NCBI RefSeq assembly: GCF_020521235.1
Contig: NZ_BLAY01000019.1
Location: 1-64,000, forward strand
DNA length: 64,000 bases
From: Microseira wollei NIES-4236
GTDB taxonomy: Bacteria > Cyanobacteriota > Cyanobacteriia > Cyanobacteriales > Aerosakkonemataceae
Direction: 5' to 3'
Part shown: piece after piece, positions 32,701 through 41,856 of the stretch
Position numbering within the stretch: position 1 is the first letter of the stretch
Layout: every line of letters starts with the position of its first letter
Made by a program: the position numbers and the translations under genes
Notes under the pieces: generated by a model
What the model was told of the DNA's origin: nothing
What the model saw: the letters and a program-made list of their open reading frames with translations, nothing else
Databases searched by the model: none

Positions 32701-34611
32701 ATGGAAGCATCATTTGAACTTACCCTACAGATAGTGATCGCCATTGTCGCAGGCATTGGCGCTCAGGTTCTAGCAGCATTCCTCAAAGTTCCCAGCATCG
32801 TCTTCTTGCTGCTATTCGGCATTTTGTTGGGTTCGAGTGGTTTAAGTATCCTACACCCGAACTGGCTCGGAACTGGTTTAGAAGTGATAGTCGCCCTCAG
32901 CGTCGCCGTAATTCTATTCGAGGGCGGTCTTAATTTAGAACTGCGCGACTTGGGGCGCGTTTCCGCTCCTCTCCGCAACCTCGTCACCTTCGGCACCCTC
33001 GTCACCCTACTCTTAGGCGGCATGGCGGCGCACTGGTTAGGCGAGTTTCCCTGGCCGATTGCTTTTTTGTATGCTTCTCTAGTAACGGTAACCGGACCTA
33101 CCGTAGTCAGTCCCCTGCTCAAGCATGTAAAAGTAGACCGGCAAGTATCAACCTTGCTCGAAGGAGAAGGCGTTTTAATCGACCCCGTGGGCGCAATTTT
33201 GGCAGTCGTTGTCTTAGACACCATCTTCACCACCCACGCTTCTCCCGTAGAAGCGATGACTGGATTATTCCTGCGACTGGGAATTGGCGGGGCGATAGGC
33301 GCTGCGGGTGGCTGGTTATTGGGATATTTTCTCAAACGCGCCCATTTTTTATCAGAAGAACTGAAAAACCTGGTGGTTTTAGCCGGTTTGTGGGGCTTGT
33401 TTGGTTTGGCTCAGTTTATTCGCAGCGAATCGGGATTGATGGCAACCGTGCTGTCGGGAATTGTTTTGCGAGCTTCTTCTTTGCCCGAAGAAAGATTGCT
33501 GCGCCGATTTAAGGGACAGCTAACTACCCTGGGTGTCTCCGTCCTGTTTATTTTGCTGGCGGCAGATTTATCCATCGCCAGCGTGTTCGCTTTGGGGTGG
33601 GGTAGCTTGTTTACCGTTTTGGTGCTGATGTTTATAGTCCGCCCGATTAGCGTTAGTTTGTGTACCCTCAACAGCGACCTCAACTGGCGACAAAAACTAT
33701 TTGTCAGTTGGATTGCCCCCAGGGGAATTGTTTCGGCGTCGGTTTCTTCCCTGTTTTCCATTCTGTTGACCCAAAGAGGAATCAACGGTGGAGACGCGAT
33801 TAAAGCTCTGGTTTTTCTTACCATCATGATGACGGTAATTTTGCAGGGGTTGACCGCAGGTTGGGTCGCCCAATGGCTCAAAATTACCTCAAAAGAGGCT
33901 ACAGGCGCGGTAATAGTTGGTTGCAATCCCTTGGGTCTATTGATTGCCCGCTTGTTTCAAGAGCGCGGCGAGTCAGTGGTGTTAATCGATACCGACCCCG
34001 AAGCTTGCCGACAAGCTGAACAAGAAAATCTCAAAGTTTTCTTAAGTAGCGGTTTGGATACGGGGGTTTTGGAAGAAGCAGGACTGGCATCGATGGGGAC
34101 ATTCCTCGCCATGACCAACAACGGCGAGGTGAACGTAGTGCTGGCGCAGCGAGCCGCAGAAGAGTTTAATCCACCCCGCGTCCTGGCAGTATTTCCCCGC
34201 GATCCCCAAACCAGTACGGCATCAAATCAGGTCAATCAAGCATTTGTTCCCCAGCTGCCCATCAAAACCTGGAATCAGTATCTCAATGAGGGTAATGTAA
34301 AATTGGGAACTACGGTACTGAAGGAACAGGCGCTTTCGTTCCAGCAGGTTCACCTTCAGGCGCTGATCAATTCTGGCGAGTTAGTGCCGTTATTAATCGA
34401 ACGAGAAGAGCGCCTGTTAGTCGTACCAGCAGCAGAAGAGTGGAAAGTAGGCGATCGGATTATCTACCTGTTGCACGATCCCAGACCGAAATTGCTCAAG
34501 CGCTTATCCGGCGCGAGTCCATCCTCTCGTTTGGTGTTAGAAAAGTTACCCGAAGTTGAAGAAGTACCAATTCCTGCTGCTGCTTTGGAAGTTCCGTTAA
34601 AACAAGTTTGA
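32701..34611 (+). CDS. Cation:proton antiporter (CPA family) with TrkA-N/TrkA-C domains
   Basis: 636 residues. Residues 1-395 form a 12-13 helix exchanger of the NhaP/Kef type (FEGGLNLELRDL, TVTGPTVVSPLLKHV, LLEGEGVLIDPVGAILAV with the conserved acidic pair in the membrane, and WIAPRGIVSASVSSLF). From about 400 a RCK/TrkA-N domain (GAVIVGCNPLGLLIARLFQE, then VVLIDTDPE) and a TrkA-C domain (KVGDRIIYLL) follow, indicating control by NAD(H) or ions. It exports Na+ or K+ in exchange for H+; the ion cannot be told from sequence. Single gene, followed by heptamer repeats. Confidence 0.9.
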   Translation: MEASFELTLQIVIAIVAGIGAQVLAAFLKVPSIVFLLLFGILLGSSGLSILHPNWLGTGLEVIVALSVAVILFEGGLNLELRDLGRVSAPLRNLVTFGTLVTLLLGGMAAHWLGEFPWPIAFLYASLVTVTGPTVVSPLLKHVKVDRQVSTLLEGEGVLIDPVGAILAVVVLDTIFTTHASPVEAMTGLFLRLGIGGAIGAAGGWLLGYFLKRAHFLSEELKNLVVLAGLWGLFGLAQFIRSESGLMATVLSGIVLRASSLPEERLLRRFKGQLTTLGVSVLFILLAADLSIASVFALGWGSLFTVLVLMFIVRPISVSLCTLNSDLNWRQKLFVSWIAPRGIVSASVSSLFSILLTQRGINGGDAIKALVFLTIMMTVILQGLTAGWVAQWLKITSKEATGAVIVGCNPLGLLIARLFQERGESVVLIDTDPEACRQAEQENLKVFLSSGLDTGVLEEAGLASMGTFLAMTNNGEVNVVLAQRAAEEFNPPRVLAVFPRDPQTSTASNQVNQAFVPQLPIKTWNQYLNEGNVKLGTTVLKEQALSFQQVHLQALINSGELVPLLIEREERLLVVPAAEEWKVGDRIIYLLHDPRPKLLKRLSGASPSSRLVLEKLPEVEEVPIPAAALEVPLKQV

Positions 34612-34617
34612 ATCGGT

Positions 34618-34755
34618 AATGGGTAATGGGTAATTGGTAATTGGTAATCGAAAAGAATTACCCGGCAAAGAAACCCGGTTTTTAGGAAAAATCGTCTCCG
34701 AAAAAACCGGGTTTCTGACCCCGCGTGCCTAAGTCCCGCTGGAAAAGAATTACCC
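34618..34755. repeat. GGTAATG heptamers plus a GAAACCCGGTTT pair
   Basis: Heptamers at 34613-34648 are followed by AAAGAAACCCGGTTTTTAGG and AAAACCGGGTTTCTG, an inverted pair, and then GCGTGCCTAAGTCCCGC, a degenerate right end of the CAGGACTTACGC family. Confidence 0.65.
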
Positions 34756-34769
34756 ACTATTCCCTTTTC

Positions 34770-35105
34770 CTAAGCCAAATACGACACCCAAGCTGGCAAA
34801 ATTTCCGGCGAACCGTACCAAATTCCAGGGGATCTGGGGGAATGCCTGACACCTTCGACCACTAAATTTTCTGCCCCTGCCAAATGGGCGGCTTCAATCG
34901 GCGTGATACCATCTCCCCAGGTATCCCCCCTTCCGCAGGTTAATTGATAGCTGCTGTAAGCTAACCAACTGCCTCTGCGTGTCACGGAAAAACGGAGTAA
35001 ATCCCATTTTCCACGTTTTCGCGATCTCCTCTGTAGGCGCTCTACCCAGCGGTTGAAGACTTGCTTCGACCAAGTAGGCGTAAAGGGTAGGAAATCACGG
35101 CGGAG
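34770..35105 (-). pseudogene. 3' fragment of an alpha/beta hydrolase (lipase-like) gene cut by an IS607 element
   Basis: The minus strand reads GSWLAYSSYQLTCGRGDTWG, then DGITPIEAAHLAGAENLVVE and GVRHSPRSPGIWYGSPEILP-AWVSYLA. The D-x-I-TP-x-x-A-H-L-x-GA segment and the conserved His (GVRHSP) fit the C-terminal Asp and His parts of an alpha/beta hydrolase triad. The nucleophile half (GxSxG) is absent because the IS607-type element begins near 35105. No N-terminal half is seen beyond the element. Family call from pattern memory; moderately sure. Confidence 0.65.
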
Positions 35106-36516
35106 TGACACTGCCGCAGCATCGAGGTTGATATACAACGCCGATACACCCATTTATTGCTAGATGGGCTTTTGAGGTATAGCGTGATGCGAATTTGAGC
35201 GCAATTCGACGACATGCATTCAACGCTGCGTTGATGATTTTGCCCCTTCGCGTCACAGCTAAACTGCCAGGATGATAGCCTTGCGCCCCTGCGAAATCAT
35301 CCCACACCTGCACCGATTGCCATCGCTTTGCTGTTGGCATATCGTTGGTTCGCATCACCTGCTCACCTGTTATAGCTTCGGTGTTTGAGGTGTCGCGTGG
35401 ATTGACTTTTGCCGTCAAGATATTGTGGTCAGTACGCGCAATCCGTGCAACCTGCTCTTGCACCGCAGCCTTGAGCCAATACGATCGCTTTTGATTTGAT
35501 CGTTTGGAATAACGCCCTTTTTGGGGACGTAGCTTACTTAGGTGTTCAAACACAATCACAGCGCACTCATGCTTGAGGGCAAAGTTGACAATCTGACGAG
35601 CAATCTGCCGTGCGGCATCTTGTTCGCAGCGCTTGATTTTGCTCCAGCGTTTTTGAGCAAAACCTTTGGCAATGCGTCCGGTCTTTCGCATCAGTTGAGC
35701 AATCTTGCCTAACCGTGACTTCCTACGTGCCGTATGCGCTTTATGCCCTCGAACCGTGATGCGATCGAGTTCATGAAGCTCACCGTCCACGTCCACGTCA
35801 TAGGCAGCGGCTTTGCAAATCTCGCCATCCAAGTCAGTATCGACCGTGATGAAGCGATTACCGTGCTGCATCAGCGTTCTAATGCCTCCGGTTGCAGGCA
35901 TATAGCGCTCAATTACCCAATTGAGCCACACCGTTCCATCGCGTTTGACAACGAGTGTCGGGGTGCTGGTAGACCAGCCTGCTTGCAAGGGAGATGAGTC
36001 GTAGTGAAATTTGACCCACGCCCAAGCCTTAAGAGTCCACAATCGCAGCAAGATGGATGATCCGGTATCGTCTTTGAACATGCCTGCATACAGTGAAGCA
36101 TTCAGGTTGAGTTCAGTGGGCAATACAGGCGGCTTGTGCTTTTTCATCGGTTTGCCGCGCTGAAGAGAGCTAAGTTTGGCTAACCGTTTGGCAACGCGAA
36201 TGTCCCAATTTTGCTTGTTTGACCTCCATGATTTGTAAATGCCAACTGCTTTTGCTAATGCTGCCCTGCGAAAGACTTGCGGACAGTCAAATGGAAAAGT
36301 TTTTGTTGGCTGATTACCGAAGAATCGCGGCTCATAGTAACGTTTGAAATCCTCGCTATCAACACCACTTGGATCCTCTGCAATCACCCACACAAAAAAC
36401 AGTGTCACTTCGCTAAACAGTCGATTGGTTTGAGCAAAATCAAAACCACTGCGATGCAATTTGGTTCGCAATGTTTTGGTTTCGATGCGCTGACCTTTGA
36501 CCTTTTTGAGTGCCAC
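35095..36516 (-). CDS. tnpB: IS607-type TnpB, atypical RuvC/zinc region
   Basis: 473 residues. RuvC-like parts: Asp in FITVDTDLDGEICKAA and Glu in CAVIVFEHLSKLRP are present. The usual C-terminal zinc ribbon (paired CxxC) is missing, and the third acidic motif, normally NADLNAA, reads IINAALNACRRIAL with Ala instead of Asp. It follows the remains of a serine-recombinase TnpA. It may be a nuclease-dead copy or one with a shifted active site. The last 15 or so residues probably come from the flanking hydrolase region. Confidence 0.85.
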   Translation of the reverse strand: MALKKVKGQRIETKTLRTKLHRSGFDFAQTNRLFSEVTLFFVWVIAEDPSGVDSEDFKRYYEPRFFGNQPTKTFPFDCPQVFRRAALAKAVGIYKSWRSNKQNWDIRVAKRLAKLSSLQRGKPMKKHKPPVLPTELNLNASLYAGMFKDDTGSSILLRLWTLKAWAWVKFHYDSSPLQAGWSTSTPTLVVKRDGTVWLNWVIERYMPATGGIRTLMQHGNRFITVDTDLDGEICKAAAYDVDVDGELHELDRITVRGHKAHTARRKSRLGKIAQLMRKTGRIAKGFAQKRWSKIKRCEQDAARQIARQIVNFALKHECAVIVFEHLSKLRPQKGRYSKRSNQKRSYWLKAAVQEQVARIARTDHNILTAKVNPRDTSNTEAITGEQVMRTNDMPTAKRWQSVQVWDDFAGAQGYHPGSLAVTRRGKIINAALNACRRIALKFASRYTSKAHLAINGCIGVVYQPRCCGSVTPP

Positions 36517-37060
36517 TGCTTTGCAGGAATTGCTGATTTCCTACAATTCTACTCCGATCCACTCCGATTTTTCTATAGTATCGCGCGGTGGCTGGGGTAG
36601 TTCTACAGGTTGTGCCTTGATTTCGTCTTTATAGCGTCTGAGGAAATAGAGCCGACTAGAAAAGCAGTGCATGATCGAGATAAAATCTTGCATCAACTCT
36701 TGATAAGGACTGAGCTTGGTATCACCTAAAACCGTGATTTGACAGTCATGCAGGTTGCAGAACCATTCGATAAAGTCGAACCCAAATCGACACAAGCGGT
36801 CTTTATGTCCAACCACAATTTCTTTGACTTCATGATTGGCGACACGCTGCATGAGCTTCAGGAACTTGCGGCGTTTGAAGTTCATGCCTGAGCCGATTTC
36901 TTTGATGATTTCACCTGTGCGGTGCTGCTTGTGATGATCCGCTTGGATAGCAAGATCGGTGCGTTGGGAGTGGGTTGATACTCTGTGTTTTTGTTCACGT
37001 ACTCACAGCAGCTAGCAAACGCACGAAGTACCGCATCAAGTTTTTGATACTTCAAGTTTG
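35106..37060. mobile_element. Decayed IS607-family element
   Basis: tnpA (serine recombinase, N-terminally truncated) and tnpB lie in the same direction, as in IS607. The left boundary is near the truncated hydrolase at about 35105; the right boundary is somewhere between 37003 and 37120 and is not visible. IS607 makes no clear target duplication. Confidence 0.65.
36541..37002 (-). pseudogene. IS607 TnpA serine recombinase, N-terminally truncated
   Basis: The open frame (about 153 residues after an in-frame TGA) starts VREQKHRVSTHSQRTDLAIQ and continues GEIIKEIGSGMNFKRRKFLK, then VKEIVVGHKDRLCRFGFDFI. These are the serine-recombinase motifs (catalytic Ser in RVSTHSQ, IGSGMN, HKDRLCRFG). The N-terminal MerR-like DNA-binding domain is missing, so the enzyme is probably inactive. 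Confidence 0.85.
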
Positions 37061-37243
37061 CAGCTAACCGTGAGGACTTGAGACATTTTCAATATGTGAA
37101 GAATATGCCACAATCATACCACGGGATTGGTAAATCCGGGGGTAACGAACCCCCAGATTTACCCGCTATCCCTCCCCAGGTTGCTAGCGCTGAACCTGGG
37201 GACTCACGCGAACACGTTGAGCGATCGCAATGTCAGTAACCAA

Positions 37244-37969
37244 GTGAAAACAGGTATCCTCTACGGTATTAGCGTTGGCCCCGGCGATCCGGAGTTAATC
37301 TCCCTCAAAGGACTGCGGTTGCTTCAAAGCGTCCCTGTAGTAGCCTTTCCAGCAGGTGTACGGGGCAATCCAGGCATGGCTGAGCAAATTGTCGCCCAAT
37401 GGCTCAATTCCACTCAGGTGCAACTAGCTTTAACTTTCCCTTACGTCCAGGATGACGCCGTTCTTTCCTCTGCATGGCAGGTAGCGGCAGAACAAGTCTG
37501 GCAATATCTCGAACAAGGTCAAGATGTAGCTTTTGCCTGTGAAGGCGATGCCAGTTTTTACAGCACCTTCACCTATTTGGCACAAACGCTACAACTTTTG
37601 CATCCGGAAGTCAAGGTGCAGGTAGTTCCAGGAATTTGTTCGCCGATGGCGGCGGCGGCAGTATTGGGACTGCCTTTAACAATGCGCGGTCAACGTTTAG
37701 CCGTATTACCGGCTATTTATACCGTGGGAGAACTAGAAGCGGTTTTAGATTGGGCGGATGTAGTGGTATTGCTCAAAGTAAGTTCGGTATACGAGCAAGT
37801 TTGGCAAGTATTGCAGCGGCGGAATTTATTAAATAGCAGTTATGTGGTAGAAAGAGCAACCCTACCCAACCAAGCGATCTATACTAATTTGTGCGAGCGC
37901 CCAAATCTCCAATTACCCTACTTCTCTTTGCTGCTGATACAAGTCAGATCAACGAATTTTAGATTTTAG
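37244..37969 (+). CDS. cobI: Precorrin-2 C20-methyltransferase
   Basis: CobI/CbiL transfers a methyl group from SAM to C20 of precorrin-2 (or its cobalt form) in corrin synthesis. The N-terminal GILYGISVGPGDPELISLKG block is diagnostic of the tetrapyrrole methylases, with VAFACEGDASFYSTF and VQVVPGICSPMAAAAVLGLP further on. I place the start at GTG 37244 (VKTGILYG), which gives 241 aa, the family length. A start at 37127 would add 39 residues that look non-coding. No ribosome site is obvious. cbiB is at the other end of the window. Confidence 0.88.
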   Translation: MKTGILYGISVGPGDPELISLKGLRLLQSVPVVAFPAGVRGNPGMAEQIVAQWLNSTQVQLALTFPYVQDDAVLSSAWQVAAEQVWQYLEQGQDVAFACEGDASFYSTFTYLAQTLQLLHPEVKVQVVPGICSPMAAAAVLGLPLTMRGQRLAVLPAIYTVGELEAVLDWADVVVLLKVSSVYEQVWQVLQRRNLLNSSYVVERATLPNQAIYTNLCERPNLQLPYFSLLLIQVRSTNFRF

Positions 37970-38002
37970 ATTTGAGATTTAAATCGGCAATTTTTCTGCC
38001 CT

Positions 38003-38890
38003 ATGACTATGTTCGACACCGAACCCACTCCATCCCAGTCTGACACCTCACCGCTACTGACCTTGTTGTTCACCCTAATTTCGCTGAATTTACACGGACT
38101 GGTTTGGGTTTTTCAGCCAAAATTGCCCATTTCTGCCACAGCATCATCGGATGAACGCCGCGTCAAATTGGTGCAGTTAAGTCCAGGAGAAATGCGACGC
38201 ATCAGCGAATTTACTCGCCCATCGCTGCCATTACCGCCCCAGCTACGAACGGGCGCACCCAATACCTCTGGGGGTCAGGAACCCGTAAGGTCTAATATAC
38301 CCCTGCCAGAACCCCCCAGCAAACCGCTTCCCAAACCAACACCAGCAACGCCTGCACCAATTCCCACCCCAACACCAACACCCACAGCGACGCCTACACC
38401 AATTCCTGCCCCAACTGCAACGGCGCCCCCAAGCTTCCCAGATAGCTTGCTCAAGTCTCGTTACGGCTATAATCAGGCGGGGACGACAGAAGCTGAAGAA
38501 AGGGAAAAACTCGATGCCTGGTTGAGAAACAACAAAAGATTTTCCAGAAAAATTATCCCACGCCCGCCCATCCCTCACAGCATTGCCTCTCCTGTGGGTG
38601 AGAAACTACCAGATACAACTCCTGCTGGTGTCGCCGTGTTGGTATCCCCAAGGGGTAAAATTACGGGTGAGCCAGAGTTAATTCGCAGTACTGGCTACCC
38701 TAAGCTAAATCAGGCAGCGATAGAAGATATCAAGCAGCGATCGTTTCCCGCAACGGGCGAGTATGTGGCGTACCAGTATCGCGTCGAGATCGAATCAAAC
38801 AAGTTACCTTCGCCGCCAACTAATTTACCTTCAAATCCCAATCCTACCCCCAATACCTGGACTTTCCCCAGACCCCAACCGAAAAATTAG
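38003..38890 (+). CDS. TonB-like protein with Pro/Thr linker
   Basis: 295 residues: a short cytosolic part, one hydrophobic helix (LLTLLFTLISLNLHGLVWVF), then VKLVQLSPGEMRRISEF, a Pro/Thr-rich periplasmic linker (residues 90-150, with PTPTPTPTATPTP), and a C-terminal TonB-like domain (TPAGVAVLVSPRGKITGEPE, RSTGYPKLNQAAIEDIKQRS). TonB couples the proton gradient to outer-membrane transport. The next gene is a paralogue with the same start and end but a coiled-coil linker. No ExbB/ExbD is in the window. Confidence 0.78.
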   Translation: MTMFDTEPTPSQSDTSPLLTLLFTLISLNLHGLVWVFQPKLPISATASSDERRVKLVQLSPGEMRRISEFTRPSLPLPPQLRTGAPNTSGGQEPVRSNIPLPEPPSKPLPKPTPATPAPIPTPTPTPTATPTPIPAPTATAPPSFPDSLLKSRYGYNQAGTTEAEEREKLDAWLRNNKRFSRKIIPRPPIPHSIASPVGEKLPDTTPAGVAVLVSPRGKITGEPELIRSTGYPKLNQAAIEDIKQRSFPATGEYVAYQYRVEIESNKLPSPPTNLPSNPNPTPNTWTFPRPQPKN

Positions 38891-39042
38891 ATTCTGTTTA
38901 GTTTTTCCAGTAGGGGCAACTTCTCAAACCTGCTATTTGTGTCTCTAATATCGAGAGCGAGAGGTTTCTGCTAATGGCGAAAAAGCGAACGCATCCCTCC
39001 CACCCTACAAAGCCAAGACTAGCGGCATATACCCCACCTGCC

Positions 39043-40251
39043 ATGTCTGATGCTGAGTTATTTCGACCCCAGCCAGAAACATCAACCCTGCCAAACGTAT
39101 TGGCAAGCGTATTTTCACTGAGTTTACACGGATTGCTCTGGGTTGCTCCACCTATATTTTCCATGTCCAGACAAAAACCCGATTTCCAGCGAACCGTTGA
39201 CTTGGTGCAGTTAACGCCAGCAGAAATCAGCCGCCTGCAAGAATTTTCCACTCCAGTGCCAGTAGTCTCTTTGCCGCCTCTGCCACCGCCCCTGCCTCCT
39301 ACCGATGTCTTGCCGCCGCCTTCTCCACCACAGCAACCTTCTACCCAAACCTTAGAAAAGCAGGAAGAATTAGTGCGTCAGCAAATAGTACAAAAACAGC
39401 AGGAATTATTGCAAAAACAACTGCAACAACAGGAGGAATTATTTCAACAGCGAATGCGACAACAGGAAGAATTACTGCAAAAGCAAAAGTTGGAACAACA
39501 GGCAGAATTGCGCCGCGAGCTGGAACGAGAAAAACAACGCCAAACCGAACAAATGCGACAGGAGCTGGAACTAGAAAAGCAGCGCCAAGCACAACAATTG
39601 CGACGCGAGATGGAACTAGAAAACCAACGCAAAGAACAATTGCGACAGTTGCAAGAACAGCAACGGCAGGCAGAATTAGAACGGCTGCAACAGCAAGAAA
39701 AGGAACGCCAACAAATATTGGGGAGACAGATCGAGGAAGAAAAGAAACGGCAAGAAATATTTCGACGGCAGCGGGAGTTGGAAGTTTTAGATGAATGGGA
39801 GCAACAAGAAAAATTGCTAGTTCAGCTTCAGAAACAATTGCAGCAAGGGCAAAAATCAGAAGATCTCAAGCGGATGTACGGTTACAATGCCGATGGCACT
39901 AAAGTGGAAGCGTCAAGAAATAATGTGATGGCCTTCTACAAAAAAATTGAGCAGTTTGCAGGCGAGCAAAAAAATTGGCATCAAGAAAAAATATCGATAC
40001 GCCTTGTGTCTCCCATCAAACAGAACCTGCCCGATGTGAATCCCGCTGGCGTCGCCTTGTTAATCGATGAAAATGGAAATTTATCAACCGATCCTCTGTT
40101 AACTCGCAGTACTGGCTATCCCGCACTAAATGAGGCAGCAATAAAGGCAGCAATTGATGATGTTAAAAAGCGTTCCTTTCCACCCGCTGGCGAGAAAAAG
40201 GTTTATCTATACGAAATCGAAATCGAGCAAAATAACGAAGCTTCGCGTTAA
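39043..40251 (+). CDS. TonB-like protein with long Gln/Glu/Arg coiled-coil linker
   Basis: 402 residues from ATG 39043; an upstream ATG at 38974 would add 23. The hydrophobic helix (LPNVLASVFSLSLHGLLWVA), DLVQLTPAEISRLQEF, and C-terminal NPAGVALLIDENGNLSTDPL with RSTGYPALNEAAIKAAIDDV match the gene before it. The linker (about residues 95-270) is a charged coiled coil dominated by Q, E, R and L, the bacterial TolA type. Such length could span the periplasm. Probable duplication with linker exchange. Confidence 0.78.
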   Translation: MSDAELFRPQPETSTLPNVLASVFSLSLHGLLWVAPPIFSMSRQKPDFQRTVDLVQLTPAEISRLQEFSTPVPVVSLPPLPPPLPPTDVLPPPSPPQQPSTQTLEKQEELVRQQIVQKQQELLQKQLQQQEELFQQRMRQQEELLQKQKLEQQAELRRELEREKQRQTEQMRQELELEKQRQAQQLRREMELENQRKEQLRQLQEQQRQAELERLQQQEKERQQILGRQIEEEKKRQEIFRRQRELEVLDEWEQQEKLLVQLQKQLQQGQKSEDLKRMYGYNADGTKVEASRNNVMAFYKKIEQFAGEQKNWHQEKISIRLVSPIKQNLPDVNPAGVALLIDENGNLSTDPLLTRSTGYPALNEAAIKAAIDDVKKRSFPPAGEKKVYLYEIEIEQNNEASR

Positions 40252-40314
40252 AGCGCATTGCTCGGGAGATAATAGATACTGGGATATTTGCTAGCTGGAA
40301 ATCGATGGATTTTT

Positions 40315-41346
40315 ATGACCTTTGCTTCATCGTTTGCAGACCAACTGCGCGCCTCTTCTGAAAGATTATTTCACCTGCTCCAACAGTTTAACCAAGCAAG
40401 GGTACTCGTGGTGGGTGACCTGACTTTGGATGAGTTTCTCACCGGACAAGTCGAGCGCATTTCCCGCGAAGCCCCCGTTTTAATTATCCGCCACGAACAT
40501 ACCCGACAAGTGCCGGGAGGTGGGGCGAATGCAGTTTATAACTTAGCCAAGTTGGGCGCTCAGGTAAAAGTAGCTGGATTGATCGGAAAAGACGACCAAG
40601 GACAAGCACTGCGGGGCATTTTTGAACTGGCGGCAATTGATACCAGTGGCATGTTAATCGATCCACACCGTCCGACGGTGACCAAAACAAGAATTTCCGG
40701 TCATGCTAGACAATCGGTGACGCAGCAGATCGTGCGGGTAGACAGGAAATCCGATGATTTGCCAGATCCAGATTTACAGTTGCAGCTAGCAGATTATATC
40801 CGCTCCCAGGTGGGAAAGGTGGATGCGGTGGTTTGTTCCGATTATGGGGATGGGGTGTTTACTGCGCCTGTAATTGAAGCGGTGTTAGCCCATTCTCGGA
40901 CAATTGTAGATGCCCAAAGCGATTTGCAGCGTTATGGGGGGGCGACGCTGTTTACGCCGAATTTGCCCGAAGCAGAAAAAGCGGTAGGATATGCGATCGC
41001 TTCCCCCCAATCTCTCCGCCAAGCTGGATCTGACCTCCTCCATCTCACCCAAGCACAGCAAATCCTCATCACTCGCGGTGAAGAAGGCATGAGCTTATTT
41101 AACCGCACCGGAGAAGAAAACCACATTCCCGCCTTCAACCGCACCGATGTTTTCGATGTTACCGGCGCAGGCGATACAGTAGTAGCCGCACTGACTTTAA
41201 GTTTGTGTGCCGGTGGGTCATTTTGGCAAGCCGCCGTTTTGGGTAATTTAGCCGCCAGCATCGTCGTCAGAATATTTGGTACCGCAACAACAACACCCAA
41301 TGAAATGAAAGCAGCTTTGCAGGCATTATTGGATGAAGCTGAGTAG
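40315..41346 (+). CDS. PfkB-family sugar kinase, probable D-glycero-beta-D-manno-heptose-7-phosphate kinase
   Basis: 343 residues from ATG 40315. It has the PfkB signatures VPGGGANAVYNLAKLGAQVK near the N-terminus and DVTGAGDTVVAALTLSLCAG near the C-terminus with the catalytic Asp, plus RVLVVGDLTLDEFLTGQVER and RISREAPVLI typical of RfaE/HldE kinase domains. There is no nucleotidyltransferase domain, so this is the kinase-only form (HldA type). It would feed ADP-heptose or a related sugar nucleotide pathway. Confidence 0.85.
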   Translation: MTFASSFADQLRASSERLFHLLQQFNQARVLVVGDLTLDEFLTGQVERISREAPVLIIRHEHTRQVPGGGANAVYNLAKLGAQVKVAGLIGKDDQGQALRGIFELAAIDTSGMLIDPHRPTVTKTRISGHARQSVTQQIVRVDRKSDDLPDPDLQLQLADYIRSQVGKVDAVVCSDYGDGVFTAPVIEAVLAHSRTIVDAQSDLQRYGGATLFTPNLPEAEKAVGYAIASPQSLRQAGSDLLHLTQAQQILITRGEEGMSLFNRTGEENHIPAFNRTDVFDVTGAGDTVVAALTLSLCAGGSFWQAAVLGNLAASIVVRIFGTATTTPNEMKAALQALLDEAE

Positions 41347-41856
41347 GGACGCGGCAACTAAATTGCCGGAGGGGAAGGTGCAGCTTTTCCCTCCTCTATT
41401 GAGATCCCTATTACTCCCATCCCGCCAGAAGATTATCTACTTCTTCTTTCCTCTTCCTTCGTCTCCTACCCAACGGGTGCGCCCCAGAAAGCGTCTATCG
41501 CGTCTTTGCGGTTAATTCAATACAAACTCTTCCGCCGGGAAGCGAGTAATCTTAATGAAAAATTCTCTAAAAAAAGTAAGAAAGGTAGGAAAAGTAGCTA
41601 GGAAAAATACATCAAGACTTAGGCGCAACCATGCGGGTTTCTATGAAAAATCGTTGGTTTTGCAACTCGAGATATGCCCACCGCGCGCACTCGCGTTCGC
41701 AGCCAAGTTACTTTGGTGATAGGCACGCCCTTGCGTAAGTCCCGTACAGCTTATATTTTTTTAATTATTTACAGGTTGACAAGGATAATATTTTCAGATT
41801 TAGTTTGACTTATAAACGATTAATAGGGCTTATAAATTAAGAGGAGAATATACAAG
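41347..41856. other. Intergenic region with decayed repeats
   Basis: About 510 bases without a gene. CTTCTTTCCTCTTCCTTCGT and GCGTCTTTGCGGTTAATTCA (41440-41520) are pieces of a common dispersed repeat. At about 41615-41747 lies a degenerate CAGGACTTACGC-family element (left AGACTTAGGCGCAACC, right TTGCGTAAGTCCCGTA) with the core AAAAATCGTTGGTTT. The last 30 bases hold the GAGGAG ribosome site of the next gene. Confidence 0.55.

Noticed and set aside
36541-37002. Independent resolvase gene outside an IS
   Set aside because: It lies directly upstream of tnpB in the same direction and matches the IS607 TnpA order, with the N-terminal domain missing.
37060-37243. Cobalamin riboswitch before cobI
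   Set aside because: The B12-box (GCCACTG-type) is not present; the region looks like IS border DNA with a GGGGGTT/AACCCCC hairpin.
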